Positions 52,097 to 53,986 of a stretch of DNA of 53,986 bases are shown here, piece by piece; the first letter of the stretch is position 1; each line of letters opens with the position of its first letter. The stretch is taken from contig ONMU01000013.1 of NCBI GenBank assembly GCA_900319035.1, positions 1 to 53,986 on the forward strand. The letters run 5' to 3'. The notes under the pieces are model-generated. The model ran no database searches, had not been told where the DNA came from, and worked only from the letters and a program-made list of their open reading frames with translations. This DNA comes from an uncultured Bacteroidales bacterium (lineage in GTDB: Bacteria; Bacteroidota; Bacteroidia; Bacteroidales; Paludibacteraceae). The position numbers and the translations under genes were made by a program.

Positions 52097-53464
52097 TTAG
52101 CGAATCATATCGTCGCCAAAGAAGGGTTGCAGTGCTTTCGGGATGCGAATACCTTCCGGCGTCTGGTTATTTTCCAACAGCGCAGCTACGATACGCGGCA
52201 GAGCCAAAGCCGAACCGTTGAGGGTGTGGCAGAGTTGCACTTTCTTGTCCTCTGCACGGCGGTAACGGCACTTGAGGCGGTTTGCCTGATAGGTATCGAA
52301 ATTAGAGGTACTCGACACCTCGAGCCAACGATGTTGTGCCTCCGAATAGACCTCGAAGTCATAGCAGAGCGCAGCCGTGAAGCTCATATCACCACCGCTC
52401 AAACGGAGAATACGATACGGGAGTTCGAGCTTCTTGAGCAGACCTTCCACGTGCTCCAACATCTCCTTGTGCGAAGCGTCGGAATGCTCAGGCGTGTCGA
52501 TACGTACAATCTCGATCTTCGAGAACTCATGCAGACGGTTCAGACCACGTACATCCTTGCCGTACGAACCTGCCTCGCGACGGAAACACTCCGTATAAGC
52601 GCAGTTCTTAATCGGCAGTTTGTCCTCGTCGATGATCACATCGCGGTAGATATTCGTTACCGGCACCTCAGCGGTCGGAATGAGATAGAGGTCATCCACC
52701 TCGCAGTGGTACATCTGACCCTCTTTGTCCGGCAGCTGACCCGTTCCGTAACCCGAAGCAGCGTTCACTACCGTCGGCGGCATGATCTCCGTATAACCGG
52801 CTTTGTTAGCCTCTGCAAGGAAGAAATTGATGAGGGCACGTTGGAGACGAGCACCCTGACCGATATACACCGGGAAACCGGCACCTGAGATCTTCACACC
52901 GAGGTCGAAGTCGATGAGGTTGTATTTCTTAGCGAGATCCCAGTGCGGCAGTTTCTCGCTCTGGGCGATGCGCTCAGCTGCAATCTTCTCGTCCGTCTCA
53001 CTATCCCAGTTGCGAAGAGCTACAGCTCCGTCCTTGGTGATAGCGTCGATCATCGGTTGATTAGGCCAGTTACCGATGGTAACAGCGAGGTTATCCTCTG
53101 CCGAAGCACCTTCCGGCACGATGTCGTACGGTACGTTCGGAATGGTGAGTAGCAGTTTGGTCTGCGCCTCTTCTGCCTCCGACATCTTCACGTCATACTC
53201 GGCAATCTGTGCTTTGAGCGTACCGGTCTGCGCTTTGGCAGCCTCAGCCTCGTCACGTTTGCCTTGCGCCATGAGAGCACCGATGGATTTAGAGATCTTG
53301 TTCATCTCAGCCGAAGCAGCGTCCTTGAGCTGCTGAGCCGACTTACGCTCTGCATCCAAACGTAGCACTTCTTCAATCGCCTCTGCGGCTCCCGAGAAAT
53401 GTTTCTTCTCCAAGCCCGCAATCACACGAGCTTTATCATCATAAATTTGTTTTAAAGTTAACAT
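52097..53464 (-). CDS. serS: Seryl-tRNA synthetase
   Basis: 455 aa. Class II synthetase charging tRNA-Ser. An N-terminal coiled-coil arm (about residues 30-105) binds the long variable arm of the tRNA. The catalytic core has motif 2 (TECFRREAGSYG, LNRLHEFSKIEIV) and motif 3 (NGSALALPRIVAALLENNQ), with the Ser pocket TAEVPVTN. Length is slightly above usual owing to a longer arm. The envelope genes follow with 15 nt spacing, so they are probably transcribed with this housekeeping gene. Confidence 0.97.
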   Translation of the reverse strand: MLTLKQIYDDKARVIAGLEKKHFSGAAEAIEEVLRLDAERKSAQQLKDAASAEMNKISKSIGALMAQGKRDEAEAAKAQTGTLKAQIAEYDVKMSEAEEAQTKLLLTIPNVPYDIVPEGASAEDNLAVTIGNWPNQPMIDAITKDGAVALRNWDSETDEKIAAERIAQSEKLPHWDLAKKYNLIDFDLGVKISGAGFPVYIGQGARLQRALINFFLAEANKAGYTEIMPPTVVNAASGYGTGQLPDKEGQMYHCEVDDLYLIPTAEVPVTNIYRDVIIDEDKLPIKNCAYTECFRREAGSYGKDVRGLNRLHEFSKIEIVRIDTPEHSDASHKEMLEHVEGLLKKLELPYRILRLSGGDMSFTAALCYDFEVYSEAQHRWLEVSSTSNFDTYQANRLKCRYRRAEDKKVQLCHTLNGSALALPRIVAALLENNQTPEGIRIPKALQPFFGDDMIR

Positions 53465-53562
53465 TGTTTTATAGGGATTAAGGACCGTTCGCTACGCTCT
53501 CTAAAGGAATAAGGAACAAAGACTAAAATGCTTTTATATAGTCGAAGCCGTCCTATCTTTAT

Positions 53563-53603
53563 TCTTTCAGCGAAGCGGTCTTTGCTCTTTCAGCGAAGCG
53601 GTC
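53563..53603. repeat. Two copies of an 18-bp unit upstream of serS
   Basis: TCTTTCAGCGAAGCGGTC occurs at 53563-53580 and 53586-53603. It belongs to the short-period spacer repeats seen across the window. Confidence 0.9.
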
Positions 53604-53619
53604 AGTTTGTTTCAAACAA

Positions 53620-53658
53620 AAATCTCCCACCTAAAGCCGAAGCTTCGGAGGGAGATTT
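53620..53658 (-). terminator. Terminator of the rplU-rpmA operon
   Basis: Outer stem AAATCTCCC/GGGAGATTT encloses the perfect palindrome CCGAAGCTTCGG and is followed on the minus strand by TTGTTTG. It ends about 20 nt after the rpmA stop codon. Confidence 0.85.
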
Positions 53659-53677
53659 GGGATTGTCTCCACGCCGA

Positions 53678-53944
53678 TTAAGCTTCTGCAGCAACCGGCT
53701 GAATAGAGACGTACGATTTGTTGTCGCGACGTTTGCGGAAGGTTACGATACCATCGCAGAGTGCGAACAAAGTGTGGTCGCTACCCATACCCATGTTTTC
53801 ACCCGGGTTGTGTACGGTTCCACGCTGACGTACAATAATGTTACCTGCCTTTGCGAATTGACCACCAAAGATCTTCACGCCAAGACGTTTGCTTTCTGAT
53901 TCACGGCCGTTCTTAGAACTACCGACACCTTTCTTGTGTGCCAT
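53678..53944 (-). CDS. rpmA: 50S ribosomal protein L27
   Basis: 88 aa, full length. The N-terminus [16 protein letters not shown] and the stretch [23 protein letters not shown] are characteristic of L27, which sits near the peptidyl-transferase centre. [20 protein letters not shown] follows. The N-terminus is the uncleaved type, without the extra residues that Firmicutes process. It begins 18 nt after the end of the preceding reading frame, in the usual rplU-rpmA order. Confidence 0.98.
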   Translation of the reverse strand: MAHKKGVGSSKNGRESESKRLGVKIFGGQFAKAGNIIVRQRGTVHNPGENMGMGSDHTLFALCDGIVTFRKRRDNKSYVSIQPVAAEA

Positions 53945-53962
53945 ACTCTGTTGTCCTTTCTT

Positions 53963-53986
53963 TTAAGCAATAACAATTTCTTTAAC
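53963..53986 (-). CDS. rplU: C-terminal end of ribosomal protein L21 (partial)
   Basis: Only seven codons (VKEIVIA) and TAA lie in the window. Identification rests on the conserved rplU-rpmA gene order; the residues alone are too few to prove it. Confidence 0.5.
   Translation of the reverse strand, partial: VKEIVIA

Overview
The window is chromosomal DNA of a Bacteroidetes bacterium, most likely an uncultured gut or rumen member of the Bacteroidales. Supporting signs are many promoters of the Bacteroidetes primary-sigma type (TTTG or CTTG, then TAnnTTTG), BspA-like leucine-rich repeat proteins, a pyrophosphate-dependent phosphofructokinase, Bacteroidales-type DUF proteins and short lipoproteins with a Cys lipobox. 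The exact family cannot be fixed from the sequence.

Layout. 0-11.8 kb: a minus-strand, tightly packed cluster of eukaryote-like signalling genes. It holds five clear FHA domains plus one degenerate one, two Ser/Thr kinases, a PP2C phosphatase, an OmpA protein and a VWA-like protein. One kinase has lost its C-terminal SUMF1 domain by frameshift and deletion. 11.8-13.4 kb: a structured RNA (copy 1), a YafQ-type toxin-antitoxin pair and a 52-bp tandem repeat. 13.4-18.3 kb: an acyltransferase, a ClpB lacking the N-domain, an orphan FecCD permease and panB. 18.3-24.6 kb: a minus-strand operon of a secreted protein, a DPP4-like peptidase, a sugar MFS transporter, a ROK kinase and a polysaccharide deacetylase. 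24.8-30.1 kb: a DASS transporter with a porin-like protein, then an outer-membrane protein with two lipoproteins. 30.1-34.3 kb: tRNA-Gln with a duplicated 3' end and terminator, a small TPR-like protein, pfp, and a zeta-toxin-like gene overlapping a 50-aa gene. 34.3-38.4 kb: a 1003-aa BspA-like protein, an unknown 212-aa protein and structured RNA copy 2. 38.4-47 kb: an unknown gene with ispG, tRNA-Lys, leuS, a truncated Bro-N gene, tkt and two Bacteroidales DUF genes. 47-54 kb: an envelope-sugar operon behind serS (GtrA-deacetylase fusion, pEtN-transferase-like enzyme, GT2, GT87), then rpmA and the end of rplU.

The strongest candidate for something undescribed is the two-copy structured RNA (about 11880-12193 and 38069-38374, minus strand). 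Each copy has its own promoter, an identical 17-nt block (GGCGTTTATTGACGCTT), a long hairpin with matching internal blocks, and a terminator-like hairpin 50-85 nt before a start codon. No second promoter is visible before the following gene. This is the architecture of a cis-acting attenuator leader, here in front of the FHA/kinase/phosphatase operon and of the 212-aa/BspA genes; an independent small RNA of 6S-like shape is the main alternative.

Two genome-wide habits also show. Thirteen promoters keep exactly 20 nt between the two boxes, many with an A-tract spacer. Short-period direct repeats fill gene gaps and also sit in frame inside several genes.
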